From Kitagawia praeruptora (lineage: Eukaryota; Streptophyta; Magnoliopsida; Apiales; Apiaceae), in the NCBI GenBank assembly GCA_037693485.1, contig CM075349.1:27721501-27785500 (forward strand): a DNA stretch of 64,000 nucleotides. Reading direction: 5' to 3'. Position numbers and translations under genes: made by a program. The notes under the pieces were generated by a model that saw only the letters and a program-made list of their open reading frames with translations, did no database searches and was not told where the DNA came from. This document shows positions 63,693 through 64,000 of this stretch, in pieces; the first letter of the stretch is position 1; every line of letters begins with the position of its first letter.

Positions 63693-64000
63693 TGTTAGAT
63701 ATAATTGATGTAGGTACTAACCAGTGTTTAAGTGGTACAGTGAGTTATCAGAGTTTAAGCTGGAAGCCTTCAGAGTTTGAGTAATCGCTGACAGATGGAA
63801 GCGCAAACGCTGATTGATGGAAGCAACAGAGTTTGTTAAACTCTGTTCAACAGAAGCATCTACAAGTCAACAGTGATTGAAGATTAATTGAAGATAAACA
63901 TGGAAGCAATATCTTTGAAGATCAGATAGCTATCAAAGAGATTGAGTTGACTTAAAATATGTGTAGCAATCGTAATTGATATAAATTGTATAGCTTAATT
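63693..64000 (+). repeat. SIRE-like 3' LTR, cut by the window end
   Basis: Begins TGTTAGATATAATTG; 308 bases are visible and match the 5' LTR except for four substitutions (two adjacent at the AGCAG/AGCCT site, one in AAAAG/AAAAT, one in ATATC/ATATA). About 240 bases of the LTR and the displaced part of the Athila LTR should follow. Confidence 0.95.

Larger units (their letters stand above)
37443..64000 (+). mobile_element. SIRE-like copia element, with two other elements nested inside
   Basis: A copia element running past the window end: 5' LTR (37443-37465 plus 41972-42496), PBS, damaged gag, pol, a 2-kb gap, a long third ORF, polypurine tract and 3' LTR from 63693. Nested: an LTR-type insert at 37466-41966 and a CACTA transposon at 49864-60856. 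Without these it is about 11 kb to the window end. The two LTRs differ at 4 of the 308 bases that can be compared. It inserted into the Athila 5' LTR. Confidence 0.9.

Noticed and set aside
1..64000. tRNA, rRNA, snRNA or telomere/centromere satellite
   Set aside because: I saw no cloverleaf or A/B box pair, no rRNA sequence and no telomere or satellite monomer array; tRNA-like strings are only primer-binding sites.

Overview
This is nuclear DNA of a flowering plant. It is AT-rich, holds no complete host gene, and almost every base belongs to transposable elements inserted into one another. The plant signals are Ty1/copia and Ty3/gypsy elements with plant tRNA primer-binding sites, a CACTA transposon, Stowaway- and Tourist-type MITEs, Helitron ends, and fragments of plant gene families (bHLH, neprosin/DUF239, DUF212). 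A eudicot, perhaps an asterid, fits best. I cannot name the species.

Layout. 1-2.8 kb: broken exons of three unrelated plant genes packed together on the + strand. 2.8-4.2 kb: a Stowaway MITE and an array of GC-rich hairpin repeats. 4.2-8.55 kb: the 3' part of an old copia element with its 3' LTR, its reverse-transcriptase region split by an 843-bp solo LTR. 8.6-11.68 and 22.5-24.3 kb: degenerate AT-rich sequence with Helitron-type termini, all on the - strand. 11,685-22,509: a complete and very young Tat-type gypsy element. Its LTRs differ at 1 of 519 positions, its 1905-codon gag-pol is intact on the - strand, and a spliced three-exon gene runs the other way between pol and the 3' LTR. 24.4-30.8 kb: a poly-A retroposon with target duplication, a Tourist MITE, Helitron-like ends, a long foldback element and tandem duplications. 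30,833-37,442: an Athila-type gypsy element on the - strand with only gag and protease, whose right LTR was hit by a SIRE-like copia element.

The SIRE-like element (37,443 to beyond the window end) is itself doubly invaded. A 4.5-kb LTR-type insertion lies 23 bp inside its 5' LTR (target duplication TAGGT). A complete 10,993-bp CACTA transposon lies inside its long third ORF (target duplication AAC). The CACTA element has matching 30-bp ends, a two-exon TNP2-type transposase (1117 aa) and a nine-exon TNPA-like gene (747 aa), both in frame throughout as I read the splice sites. It therefore looks autonomous.

The most unusual signals are not genes. (1) The SIRE-like element carries about 25 dispersed exact copies of the 8-mer AAACTCTG, in coding and non-coding DNA, and its LTR holds the same word as a perfect 10-bp-arm palindrome. 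(2) The CACTA subterminal regions carry 23 exact copies of TGCCACGTCA, the reverse complement of the plant bZIP hex motif, all in one orientation. (3) The Athila element carries an inverted copy of about 370 bp of its own LTR, plus three hairpin repeats with an exact 50-bp period. Nesting gives an order of events: Athila first, then the SIRE-like element, then the 4.5-kb LTR insertion and the CACTA element.
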